DNA from: Desulfonauticus sp. 38_4375
GTDB lineage: Bacteria > Desulfobacterota > Desulfovibrionia > Desulfovibrionales > Desulfonatronovibrionaceae
Direction: 5' to 3'
Length of the DNA: 64,000 bases
Assembly: GCA_001507915.1 (NCBI GenBank)
Contig: LGER01000001.1
Coordinates: 1 to 64,000, forward strand
Under the pieces are notes generated by a model. The model did not search any database, was not told the DNA's origin, and saw nothing but the letters and a program-made list of their open reading frames with translations. This document shows positions 26,287-34,390 of this stretch, piece by piece. The position numbers were made by a program, and so were the translations under genes. How positions within the stretch are numbered: the stretch's first letter is position 1; each line of letters begins with the position of its first letter.

Positions 26287-27239
26287 TTTTCTGCTTCTCC
26301 CAGCTTAAGAAAATCCAAATTATAGGTTCTAGGTTTAGGAGGTATAATCCCTTGAGGTCTAAAAATCATCATTACTACCATAGCTGCACCAAAGATAAGC
26401 ATCCTGGCACTGGCAAACTGCCTAAAAAGCTCTGGCAAGCCAATAATGAGAAAGCTACCCAGGATAATTCCCCGCATACTGCCAGAGCCTCCTAAAATAA
26501 CAATTACAAACAAAATCACAGATTCCCAAAAGGAAAAGGATTCTGGAGAAATAATAGTCATTTTAGAAGCATAAATATTACCCACAAATCCGGCCCAGAT
26601 AGCGCCAATAATAAAGGCCTTTAACTTATATCCAGAAGAATCAACCCCACTACCTTCAGCAGCTAAATCATCTTCTTTAATATAATTTAAAGCTCGACCA
26701 AAACGGGAATTTTCTAAACGATAAAAAAGATACACACTAATCCCCAAAAAAATCCAGATGTAATAAAAAAAGTCCTGAGGACGCCTGATGACAAATCCCC
26801 AAAGCTTGGGTCTGGAAATGCCAAAAATTCCATTGGACCCACCTGTAATCCCAAAGATATTGTTCACCAGAGCAATGCGCACAATTTCCACAATACCAAT
26901 GGTAACAATAAGCAAATAATCACCGCGCAAGTGAATAATGGGCCTGGCCACCAGATAGCCAAAAATACCTGCCAAAACCCCGCTTAAAGGCATAAGCCAA
27001 ATAATGGGAATATGATACATGGTATTTAAAATAGCTGTGGTATAGGCTCCAATGGCATAGAAAGCTGCATGCCCCATATGAAACAGGCCTGTATGCCCTA
27101 AAATAAAGTTTAAGCTCAAAGCTAAAATAGCATAAATACCAATATTATTTAATACATCTACCCAATAGGTATTTAAAAATAAAGGAGCACAAGCTAAAAC
27201 TAAAATAATAATTATGTCTATAATTCTTTTTCTGTTCAT
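26283..27239 (-). CDS. livM: Branched-chain amino acid ABC transporter permease LivM
   Basis: 318 residues from the ATG at 27237-27239, which is preceded by AAGGATG at a good distance and lies 10 bases after the livH stop; an upstream start would overlap livH. It has eight to nine hydrophobic segments and the family blocks ALSLNFILGHTGLFHMGHAA, GDYLLIVTIGIVEIVRI and VILGGSGSMRGIILG (the ATPase-contact EAA-like loop). It forms the heterodimeric inner-membrane channel with LivH. Confidence 0.93.
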   Translation of the reverse strand: MNRKRIIDIIIILVLACAPLFLNTYWVDVLNNIGIYAILALSLNFILGHTGLFHMGHAAFYAIGAYTTAILNTMYHIPIIWLMPLSGVLAGIFGYLVARPIIHLRGDYLLIVTIGIVEIVRIALVNNIFGITGGSNGIFGISRPKLWGFVIRRPQDFFYYIWIFLGISVYLFYRLENSRFGRALNYIKEDDLAAEGSGVDSSGYKLKAFIIGAIWAGFVGNIYASKMTIISPESFSFWESVILFVIVILGGSGSMRGIILGSFLIIGLPELFRQFASARMLIFGAAMVVMMIFRPQGIIPPKPRTYNLDFLKLGEAEK

Positions 27240-27249
27240 ACCTACATCC

Positions 27250-28155
27250 TTACACCTTTTCAGCAACTCTTTCTCCCAATATTCCAGTTGGACGAACAAT
27301 TAAAATAATAATTAAAACCAAAAAGGCTATAGCATCTTTCCAGGCAAAAGAAACATACGCAGCCCCTAAAGACTCCACTACTCCTAAAATAATTCCACCA
27401 AGCATAGCTCCAGGAATATTACCAATTCCTCCAATAACAGCAGCAATAAAGGCTTTTAATCCATAAAGCCATCCCATAAGGAAGTTTATTTGTCCATAAT
27501 AAAGTCCAACCATAATCCCTGCAGCCCCGCCTAAAGCTGGACCAATAAAAAATACAATGGAAATAATTTTATTTACATTTATACCCATAAGCTTGGCTGC
27601 ACCCTGGTCAATGGCTGCAGCTCTAATAGCTGTACCTGTTTTGGTCTTTTGCACAAAGAGGTATAAAGCAGTCATCAGGATAAAGGAAGCCAGTAAAAGC
27701 AAAATACGGATTAAAGGTATTTTCATTCCCAAAATATCCACTGCCATTTTGGGCAGGATATTGTGAGGATAGACTCTAAACTTTGCCCCATAAATAAGCA
27801 TTAAACTGTTGGCAAAAAAGATAGATGCTCCCAGAGCTGAAACTACTGCAGACAATCGGTCGGCCTTTCTTAAGGGGCGATAGGCTACTCTTTCTAAAAT
27901 AATGCCAATAATACCTACCAGTCCCATGACCATAAGCATAAGTAATAAAATGCCACCCAATACACCTATTTTGTCCACTAAACCTAAGGAAAGAAGTAAG
28001 GTAAGCCCCAGATAGGCCCCAATAGAAAACAAATCTCCATGGGCAAAGTTAATAAGCTTCATCACGCCATAGACCATGGTATAACCAAGAGCAATAAGGG
28101 CATATATTCCACCGATAGCAAGTCCATTGGTAAGTTGCTGAATGAATAACTCCAT
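27250..28155 (-). CDS. livH: Branched-chain amino acid ABC transporter permease LivH
   Basis: 301 residues. The N-terminal signature QLTNGLAIGGIYALIALGYT then MVYGVMKLINFAHGD, and the loop AAVIGGIGNIPGAMLGGIIL, are those of LivH. It is highly hydrophobic with about eight membrane segments. It is separated from the receptor gene livJ by 74 bases containing a hairpin, which should make permease levels lower than receptor levels. Confidence 0.95.
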   Translation of the reverse strand: MELFIQQLTNGLAIGGIYALIALGYTMVYGVMKLINFAHGDLFSIGAYLGLTLLLSLGLVDKIGVLGGILLLMLMVMGLVGIIGIILERVAYRPLRKADRLSAVVSALGASIFFANSLMLIYGAKFRVYPHNILPKMAVDILGMKIPLIRILLLLASFILMTALYLFVQKTKTGTAIRAAAIDQGAAKLMGINVNKIISIVFFIGPALGGAAGIMVGLYYGQINFLMGWLYGLKAFIAAVIGGIGNIPGAMLGGIILGVVESLGAAYVSFAWKDAIAFLVLIIILIVRPTGILGERVAEKV

Positions 28156-28185
28156 ACTTTTTCTCCAGAATAAAATTTACAAGAA

Positions 28186-28214
28186 AAAGGGCTGTCTTGT
28201 TAGGACAGCCCTTT
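28186..28214 (-). terminator. Intra-operon hairpin between livJ and livH (attenuating terminator)
   Basis: An 11-bp perfect stem (AAAGGGCTGTC with GACAGCCCTTT, 7-base loop) followed on the minus strand by TTCTTG, 15 bases after the livJ stop. It has the features of an intrinsic terminator. Because livH, livM, livG and livF lie beyond it with no clear promoter, partial read-through is expected. Confidence 0.75.
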
Positions 28215-28229
28215 TGATACTTAACTTAT

Positions 28230-29351
28230 CTATTGCAGGACAAAGTTGCCATTGGCATCTACTTTATAAATACGATAGAGGTCGCCCACTCTATCTCCCT
28301 TGCTATCAAAAGAAATCTTACCAGTAAGCCCTGGCATATCTTTTAGTTTGTTGTGAAGATAATCAGCAAGCACATCAGAATCAGTAGACTTGGTGGCCTT
28401 GATAGCAGTGGTCAAAGCCAAGAAACCATCTCCAGAAAGCACTGCCCAGACAGAGCCAGGAAGATCGCCATATTTTTTCTTATAAGCAGCCAAGAAGTCT
28501 TTGGCTTCTTTACTATCCAGGTCTTGAGGTACAGGAGGGCTCAAGAACATAAACCCTTCAGCAGCATCCTTGCCAGCAATTTTTACCAAATCAGGATTAT
28601 TAGTAGCATCACCACCTATAAAGGGAACATTCCAGCCCATTTCCTTTTTCTGCCTGAGCAACAAGCCAGCTTCGGGATAATAACCAGTAAAAAAGACTAC
28701 ATCAGGATTAGCAGCCTTAAGATTGGTCAAAATGGCAGAATAATCCCTTTCTCCTGGAGTCAGGGCATCATAAAAAACAATGTTGGCACCCTTCTTTTCC
28801 AGCAAGGACTTGGTCTCATCAGCCAGACCCTTGGCATAGGTAGTGTTATCATGCAAAATAGCTATTCTCTTAAATCCTTTGCCAGTAAGGTAGTTGGCAG
28901 CTACTCTTCCCTGTTCATCATCTCTAGGAGATGTTCTAAAAAAGTATTTTAACCCCTTTTCAGTTAAACGAATGGCAGTGGAACCATTGGCAATCTGAAT
29001 AATCTTGGCTTCATCAAAAATAGCCTGGGTAGCCTCAGTTACAGAGGAGCCATAGGTACCAATAACTCCTACAATATCCTGAGCAGAAAGCCTCTGCGCA
29101 GCCAAAGCAGCTGTCCTAGGATCTCCACCATCATCTTCCACTACTATTTCTACTTCACTACCTAAAAGCCCTCCTTTGGCATTTAACTCATCAGCTAAAA
29201 GGGTTACAATCTTCTCCATATCCTGACCTTCACTAGCCCAGGAACCAGTAAGAGGACAAAGCAAACCAATCTTAATAGTTTTTCCAAAGGCAGGACCAAA
29301 GTTAAAAAATAGCCCTACAACAACCAATAGACTAACAAGCGTTTTTTTCAT
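28230..29351 (-). CDS. livJ: Branched-chain amino acid ABC transporter substrate-binding protein
   Basis: 373 residues with a signal peptide (KKTLVSLLVVVGLFFNFGPA then FGK) and the periplasmic receptor family 6 fold: IKIGLLCPLTGSWASEGQDM at the mature N-terminus, GGLLGSEVEIVVEDDGGDPR, and VFFTGYYPEAGLLLRQ. It captures branched-chain or similar amino acids in the periplasm for LivHMGF. First gene of the operon, with a strong promoter and AGGAGGGG ribosome-binding site. The exact ligand is not predictable. Confidence 0.93.
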   Translation of the reverse strand: MKKTLVSLLVVVGLFFNFGPAFGKTIKIGLLCPLTGSWASEGQDMEKIVTLLADELNAKGGLLGSEVEIVVEDDGGDPRTAALAAQRLSAQDIVGVIGTYGSSVTEATQAIFDEAKIIQIANGSTAIRLTEKGLKYFFRTSPRDDEQGRVAANYLTGKGFKRIAILHDNTTYAKGLADETKSLLEKKGANIVFYDALTPGERDYSAILTNLKAANPDVVFFTGYYPEAGLLLRQKKEMGWNVPFIGGDATNNPDLVKIAGKDAAEGFMFLSPPVPQDLDSKEAKDFLAAYKKKYGDLPGSVWAVLSGDGFLALTTAIKATKSTDSDVLADYLHNKLKDMPGLTGKISFDSKGDRVGDLYRIYKVDANGNFVLQ

Positions 29352-29385
29352 CTACACCCCTCCTTCTACTTTAATTTTCTCAATC

Positions 29386-29414
29386 ACTATATACAACTTA
29401 CAAGTTCAAATCAA
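29386..29414 (-). promoter_or_regulatory. Sigma-70-type promoter of livJ
   Basis: On the minus strand, TTGATT (29409-29414) and TATAGT (29386-29391) are separated by exactly 17 bases and lie 35 bases before the livJ ATG. Both boxes are close to consensus. Confidence 0.75.
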
Positions 29415-29495
29415 CTTTTTATTTGTTTAAGCCTAAAAAAAATTATTATTTTTCACTTAAAATAAATTTAAAGTGAATTAAATTCAGAAAAAACA

Positions 29496-29525
29496 AAAAA
29501 GCCCTGCTTTTAAGCAGGGCTTTTT
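29496..29525 (-). terminator. Terminator of the qmoABC operon
   Basis: GCCCTGCT and AGCAGGGC form an 8-bp GC-rich stem with a 4-base loop, flanked by A and T runs, so it can terminate on either strand. On the minus strand it follows the qmoC stop by about 27 bases and is trailed by TTTTTTGTTTTTT. Confidence 0.85.
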
Positions 29526-29552
29526 ATAAACTCTATTGAAACTTTCTGAAAC

Positions 29553-30698
29553 TTATTCGCCAAGGCCTTTACGACCTATCTGACGAGCATAAGCCAAAGC
29601 TACAGTTCTGTAGACCAAGTGAGCAAGCTTGGTCCAAGGAAGATAAGCAATTAACATAAATACAGAAATTAAGTGTAAATAGTAAGCTGTATAGGCTAAG
29701 GCAGCCACATTGGCCAATCTTAAGATCTCACTTAAGATACCAGTAAGAGCTACAGCCCAAATTACTCCCAAAAGATACCAATCATAATAAGAACTTACAC
29801 TCTTGGAGGGATCTGCATTTAAGCGCATTCTGGTAATGAGAACCAAACCAGCAATAAGCAAGATAGCTCCCACATTGGCCAAAATTTTTACTGGATTCCA
29901 GAGGGCCAGGGGAGTGTGCATTTCATGGCCAATTAACCTTCCACCCCAGTGTCCAACTGCTACGATAGAGGTAACAATGAAAAGGGCCACAAAACCATAG
30001 AACAGGAACAAGTGACCTTTATACCTTTCAGCATTGGAAGAACACTTCTGAAACTTAGAATGAGTTACAATTTCTTCCTTAATCACATCAAGCAAAGACT
30101 TCCAAAAACTAGGAGCATCTTCTTTCGGAGTATAACCGCTCTCTTTAAAGGATTTAAATAGGTTACCTATAGCAGAAGCAAAGGTAAACAAGACAAAAAT
30201 TGCTACCAAACCAAATACAGGGTCAATAGTATAATCACCAGGAAATACCTTACCAAAAACAATTTCACCCTCAGGGATACTAAGTCCTGTAGTAAATCCC
30301 CAGATAATGAGATAAATTAAGGCAGGTATAGCAAAAAGAATAGGCAAATACTTAGCAGAACTAAGCCACTTACCAATAACAGCTGGCTTAGCCAAAGAGC
30401 GATAAGCCATATTTCTTAAAGCTGCTAAAACATCTCCAGGACTTGCTCCTCGAGGACAAAGATCAGAACATTCACCACAATTATGACAAAGCCAAATATC
30501 AATATCATTTACCAATTTATCCTTAAGTCCCCATTGTCCCCAAATCATTTCTTTACGAGGAAATGGATTTTCTTCAGGAGACAAAGGACAAATCACACTA
30601 CAAGTTGCACATTGATAGCACTTTTTTAGAGACTCTCCACCTGCAGCCTGCAGGTCTCTAATAAACTGTACATCTGGATCTACTTTTAATCTAGCCAT
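29553..30698 (-). CDS. qmoC: Quinone-interacting membrane-bound oxidoreductase subunit QmoC
   Basis: 381 residues. The N-terminal 110 are a soluble HdrC-like iron-sulfur part with CYQCATCSVICP and CHNCGECSDLCPRG motifs. The rest is a membrane domain with about six helices and several His residues (VAVGHWGGRLIGHEMHTPLA, YYLHLISVFMLI) that can ligate heme b. It takes electrons from menaquinol and passes them through QmoB and QmoA to APS reductase. Last gene of qmoABC, 9 bases after qmoB. Confidence 0.95.
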   Translation of the reverse strand: MARLKVDPDVQFIRDLQAAGGESLKKCYQCATCSVICPLSPEENPFPRKEMIWGQWGLKDKLVNDIDIWLCHNCGECSDLCPRGASPGDVLAALRNMAYRSLAKPAVIGKWLSSAKYLPILFAIPALIYLIIWGFTTGLSIPEGEIVFGKVFPGDYTIDPVFGLVAIFVLFTFASAIGNLFKSFKESGYTPKEDAPSFWKSLLDVIKEEIVTHSKFQKCSSNAERYKGHLFLFYGFVALFIVTSIVAVGHWGGRLIGHEMHTPLALWNPVKILANVGAILLIAGLVLITRMRLNADPSKSVSSYYDWYLLGVIWAVALTGILSEILRLANVAALAYTAYYLHLISVFMLIAYLPWTKLAHLVYRTVALAYARQIGRKGLGE

Positions 30699-30707
30699 AA
30701 GCCCTCC

Positions 30708-32993
30708 CTAGAATCCCTTGTATGGGTTAGCACCAAAACCTTCTATTTCTTCCACAAACTTATCTATAATTTCAGGTACCTTATCATATTCATCAATAGA
30801 TACCTGCACTTGTTTAACTCTTTCAGCTTCTACTTGTAATCTGGAAAGTGTCTCAGCTACGTTTTCCATCCTACGATTACAAAGCTCACTACCTTTAACA
30901 AAGTGACATTGATAATCTTCACCATACTTACAACCAAGTAAAAGCACTCCATCAATACCCTTAGACATAGCTTCTGCAATCCACTGAGTATTTACAGAAC
31001 CAAGACAACGTACAGGAATAAAACGAACATAAGAAGACCATTTTTTGCCTCGCATAGCAGCCATATCTAAAGCTGGATAGGCATCATTTTCACAGCAAAG
31101 AACTAAGATTCTATAACCACCATCTTCTGCATATTCAGGCACCTGAATAGAGGTAATCATATCATTAACCATGGTGATGGAGTAATTATCAAAAGAAATA
31201 ACTCTTTCCGGACAAGCACCCATACAAGTTCCACAGCGACGACATCTAGTAGGATTGGGCTTAGGTGTTCCCTTTTCGTCATCATCTAAAGCACCAAAAG
31301 GACACTCTTCTGTACATCTTTTACATTGAGTACAACGTACAAAATTAAATTTGGGATAAGACATATCCCCAGAACGAGGATGTACTGCTACACCTCTGTT
31401 GGCAGACTCTATACACTGAATTGCCTTCAGAGCTGCACCAGTGGCATCTTCTTTGGCAGTAACCATTCCCATAGGTTGTCTTACGCAACCAGCAGCATAA
31501 ATACCAGTTCTTCTGGTCTCATAAGGGAAGCAAATATAATTGGAATCAGCAAAACCATCAAAAAGCATAAGATCTGGGAAAGTTGGTCCCTGTCTATATT
31601 GCAATTTAAGACAAGAAGCTTCTTGTAGTTTAGTAAGTAAAGGATTTTCACAAGTTTCACTCTCTTCTTTCTTTTCTTCTTCTTGCTTATCTTGACTCTT
31701 ACATTCTAATTCAAGCTTAGCTTCTTCTAAAGTAGTAGGTACAATTCCTGTAGCCAAAACTAACATATCTACTTTTACTTCTAAATCTTCGCCCAAGAGA
31801 GTGTCTTTTACCTTAACTACTACTTGATCTCCATCTTGGCTAATTTCTTCAATTTCAGCCTTGGTTAAGAAAATACCAGGATCATCTTGAGCTGCCTTAT
31901 AGTAATTTTCCATAATACCAGTAGTACGCATATCTTTATAAAAGATAAAAGCCTTAGCATTCTCATCTAACTCACGTACATACTGAGCTTGTTTTAAAGA
32001 AACCATACAACAAATGGAAGAACAATAGGGCAAGTGCTCAGGGTCTCTTTGCCCAGCACACTGGATAAAGGCTACACTCTTTACAGGTGCTCCATCAGAA
32101 GGTCTTTTTAGCCCTTCCTTGGCCAAAGTCTCAAATTCTACATTGGTAACTACATTTTTAATCTGGCCATAACCAAGGTGAGAAAGCTTAGAAGCATCAT
32201 AAGGCTTCCAACCAGTAGCTAAAACAACTGCGCCTATATTTAAGGTTTGTTCTTCTTCTCCAACTTTTACCGTGGCTTCGTAAATACCAGGAGCGCCTGC
32301 AATTTTTTGTACAGTAGCAGAAGTCAAAACTTTGATTTTATCATTTTGCTCTACTGCTTCAATTAATTTATTTATGTCATTTTCTTCAGTATCAGTAAAA
32401 GGATACTTAGAAGGAGTCTTTTTGTACATCTTGGCAGCAAAACCACCAAGCTCTGCCTCTTTTTCAACTACTACTACATCATAACCTGCTTTAGCAGCAT
32501 CCAAGGCAGCAGAAAGTCCAGTAAAACCACCACCTAAGACCAAAATAGTTTTATTTATTTCTGGAATTTCTGGTTCAGGCTTTTCTATTTTTTCTAACTT
32601 CATTACAGCCATCTTCACATAGTCCTGAACCAACATGGTAATATGATCTGCTTCTAAATCAGTTTCCTCTATAGGAGGAAGACCTTCTGGCTCCTTAAAA
32701 GACCATACTCCTAGTTCACGAATATTAGCCCTTTCTACAAAAACCTCTGGACCGAAATCAAAAACATCCCAGTTTACTCTAGGAGAACAACCAGCAATAC
32801 ATACTGCGTTTAACTCTTCCTCAGCAATATCTTGTTTAATTGTTTCTACTGCTTCTTGCCCACATAAGAAAGGAAGCTCCTTAATTAAGTGAGGAGCACA
32901 TTCGTCATCAATAAATTCTTTAACCTTTTCTATATCTACTCTGTTACCTATATCGCAACTTGTGCAGATATATACTCCTATTTTTTTTGCCAT
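30708..32993 (-). CDS. qmoB: Quinone-interacting membrane-bound oxidoreductase subunit QmoB
   Basis: 761 residues of HdrA-type flavoprotein: an N-terminal CxxC-containing region (GVYICTSCDIGNRVD), an FAD-binding motif LVLGGGFTGLSAALDAAKAG near residue 150, and two 4Fe-4S motifs CTQCKRCTEECP and CRRCGTCMGACP. The C-terminal 140 residues are an MvhD-like domain (ILVLCCENDAYPALDMAAM, LLGCKYGEDYQCHFVKG). A Glu/Lys-rich insert (CKSQDKQEEEKKEESETCEN) separates the flavin part from the ferredoxin part. It works with QmoA and QmoC in electron delivery to AprBA and is 3 bases after qmoA. Confidence 0.95.
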   Translation of the reverse strand: MAKKIGVYICTSCDIGNRVDIEKVKEFIDDECAPHLIKELPFLCGQEAVETIKQDIAEEELNAVCIAGCSPRVNWDVFDFGPEVFVERANIRELGVWSFKEPEGLPPIEETDLEADHITMLVQDYVKMAVMKLEKIEKPEPEIPEINKTILVLGGGFTGLSAALDAAKAGYDVVVVEKEAELGGFAAKMYKKTPSKYPFTDTEENDINKLIEAVEQNDKIKVLTSATVQKIAGAPGIYEATVKVGEEEQTLNIGAVVLATGWKPYDASKLSHLGYGQIKNVVTNVEFETLAKEGLKRPSDGAPVKSVAFIQCAGQRDPEHLPYCSSICCMVSLKQAQYVRELDENAKAFIFYKDMRTTGIMENYYKAAQDDPGIFLTKAEIEEISQDGDQVVVKVKDTLLGEDLEVKVDMLVLATGIVPTTLEEAKLELECKSQDKQEEEKKEESETCENPLLTKLQEASCLKLQYRQGPTFPDLMLFDGFADSNYICFPYETRRTGIYAAGCVRQPMGMVTAKEDATGAALKAIQCIESANRGVAVHPRSGDMSYPKFNFVRCTQCKRCTEECPFGALDDDEKGTPKPNPTRCRRCGTCMGACPERVISFDNYSITMVNDMITSIQVPEYAEDGGYRILVLCCENDAYPALDMAAMRGKKWSSYVRFIPVRCLGSVNTQWIAEAMSKGIDGVLLLGCKYGEDYQCHFVKGSELCNRRMENVAETLSRLQVEAERVKQVQVSIDEYDKVPEIIDKFVEEIEGFGANPYKGF

Positions 32994-32996
32994 GTC

Positions 32997-34238
32997 TTAC
33001 CTCCTGACCAAAGTTTGAATAGCTTTTAAAGCCGCACCTGTTGCTGTTTCTGCAGAAGTCATAACATCTAATGGCATTTTGGCGCAACCTGCGGCAAATA
33101 TTCCTTTATCTTCTCCACCTACAACAAAACCTTCTTTTATCTCAGCATCCAAAGGTAATTCCACCCCATCTAAAGAAGGTTGCATACCTGTAGCCAAAAC
33201 TACTAGGTCGTAGGTTTCTTCTTTCTTCACTCCAGCAATAATGTCCTCAGCAGTAACAATTACATTGCCTTCACTGTCTTCTTCTAACTTGGCTACCTTA
33301 CCCTTTACCATTTTTACTTTTTCATCAGCCTGTACTTTATTTAAGAATTTTTCATAACGGCCAGGAGCTCTTAAGTCTATGTAGTAAATCACAATCTCAG
33401 CATCAGGATATTGTTCACGAATATAAGTGCATTGTTTAAAAGAAGCCATACAACAAATATAAGAACAGTAATTCAAGTGATTTTGGTCTCTAGAACCAGC
33501 ACACTGGACAAAAGCTATTCTTTGAGGCTCTTTGCCATCAGAAGGTCTTACAATTTTACCTCCAGTGGGACCGTTAGGAGCAGCCAGTCTTTCCATCTGC
33601 ATATTGGAAATAGCATTCTTAATTTGACCTGCTCCCAAATTAGTAAGGTTCGCTAAATCATAAGGCTTCCAACCAGTAGCTACTACAATAGAGCCCACAT
33701 TTAAAACTACTTCTTTTTCCTTATCTTCCAAGTCAATAGCTTTATATTCACAGGCACTTACACATTTAGCACAAGAAGTACCTGTACATACTTCAGAATC
33801 AATTACATACTGCATGGGCATAGCCATGGTATGAGGTTTGTAAATGGCTTTAGTCTTACCCAAGCCAAAATCAAATTCACAATCTCTTTCTACAGGGCAA
33901 ACTTCCACACACTTATTACAAGCAGTACAATTGTTGTTCACAAAGCGAGGTTTAATCTTAACTGTAACTTCGTAATTACCAGGTCCGCCACTAATTTTGC
34001 TTACCTCAGCCAAAGTAAAATACTTTACTTTAGGATTTTTCTTTACTCTCTGGAAGTTAATTTCCAGACCACAAGTGGGAGGACACAGTTTGGGAAAATA
34101 TTTGTTTAGTTGTGCCACTCTACCACCTAAATAAGGTTGTTTCTCTACAATAAACACCTCATACCCTACTTCGGCTGCTTCTAAAGCTGCGGTAAGACCG
34201 CTAAAGCCGCCACCTAATACTAATATACTATTACTCAT
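32997..34238 (-). CDS. qmoA: Quinone-interacting membrane-bound oxidoreductase subunit QmoA
   Basis: 413 residues, HdrA-like flavoprotein with FAD-binding motif LVLGGGFSGLTAALEAAEVG at the N-terminus, YLGGRVAQLNKYFPKLCPPT (HdrA signature), and Cys-rich iron-sulfur segments CTACNKCVEVCP and CTGTSCAKCVSACEYKAID. It is the subunit thought to face APS reductase. GGGAGGA lies just before the ATG. It heads qmoABC, directly downstream of aprBA but separated from it by a strong terminator. Confidence 0.95.
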   Translation of the reverse strand: MSNSILVLGGGFSGLTAALEAAEVGYEVFIVEKQPYLGGRVAQLNKYFPKLCPPTCGLEINFQRVKKNPKVKYFTLAEVSKISGGPGNYEVTVKIKPRFVNNNCTACNKCVEVCPVERDCEFDFGLGKTKAIYKPHTMAMPMQYVIDSEVCTGTSCAKCVSACEYKAIDLEDKEKEVVLNVGSIVVATGWKPYDLANLTNLGAGQIKNAISNMQMERLAAPNGPTGGKIVRPSDGKEPQRIAFVQCAGSRDQNHLNYCSYICCMASFKQCTYIREQYPDAEIVIYYIDLRAPGRYEKFLNKVQADEKVKMVKGKVAKLEEDSEGNVIVTAEDIIAGVKKEETYDLVVLATGMQPSLDGVELPLDAEIKEGFVVGGEDKGIFAAGCAKMPLDVMTSAETATGAALKAIQTLVRR

Positions 34239-34265
34239 GCCAATCCTCCCTCAAATTTTCCAAAG

Positions 34266-34293
34266 GTCTTATCACTCAAATGGCCCAAGTCAA
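34266..34293 (-). promoter_or_regulatory. Candidate promoter of qmoABC
   Basis: On the minus strand TTGACT (34288-34293) is followed after 16 bases by TAAGAC (34266-34271), 27 bases before the qmoA ATG. The -35 box is good and the -10 box weak. An independent promoter is expected because aprA ends with a strong terminator just upstream. Confidence 0.45.
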
Positions 34294-34350
34294 AACTTTT
34301 TCTAAGCTCTGACTTAGACCATTTGGCAAAAAATAGCAAAAAATAAAAAA

Positions 34351-34381
34351 AAGCTGGCCGTGGTCAAACCACAGCCAGCTT
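34351..34381 (-). terminator. Terminator of the aprBA operon
   Basis: A 13-bp stem with one G-U pair (AAGCTGGCTGTGG with CCACGGCCAGCTT on the minus strand, 5-base loop) followed by TTTTTTATTTTTTT, starting 9 bases after the aprA stop. A classical intrinsic terminator. Confidence 0.9.
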
Positions 34382-34390
34382 AAAGCATCC

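Noticed and set aside
28353-28952. 199-residue open frame on the plus strand inside livJ
   Set aside because: Shadow of livJ; no ribosome-binding site or recognisable domain.
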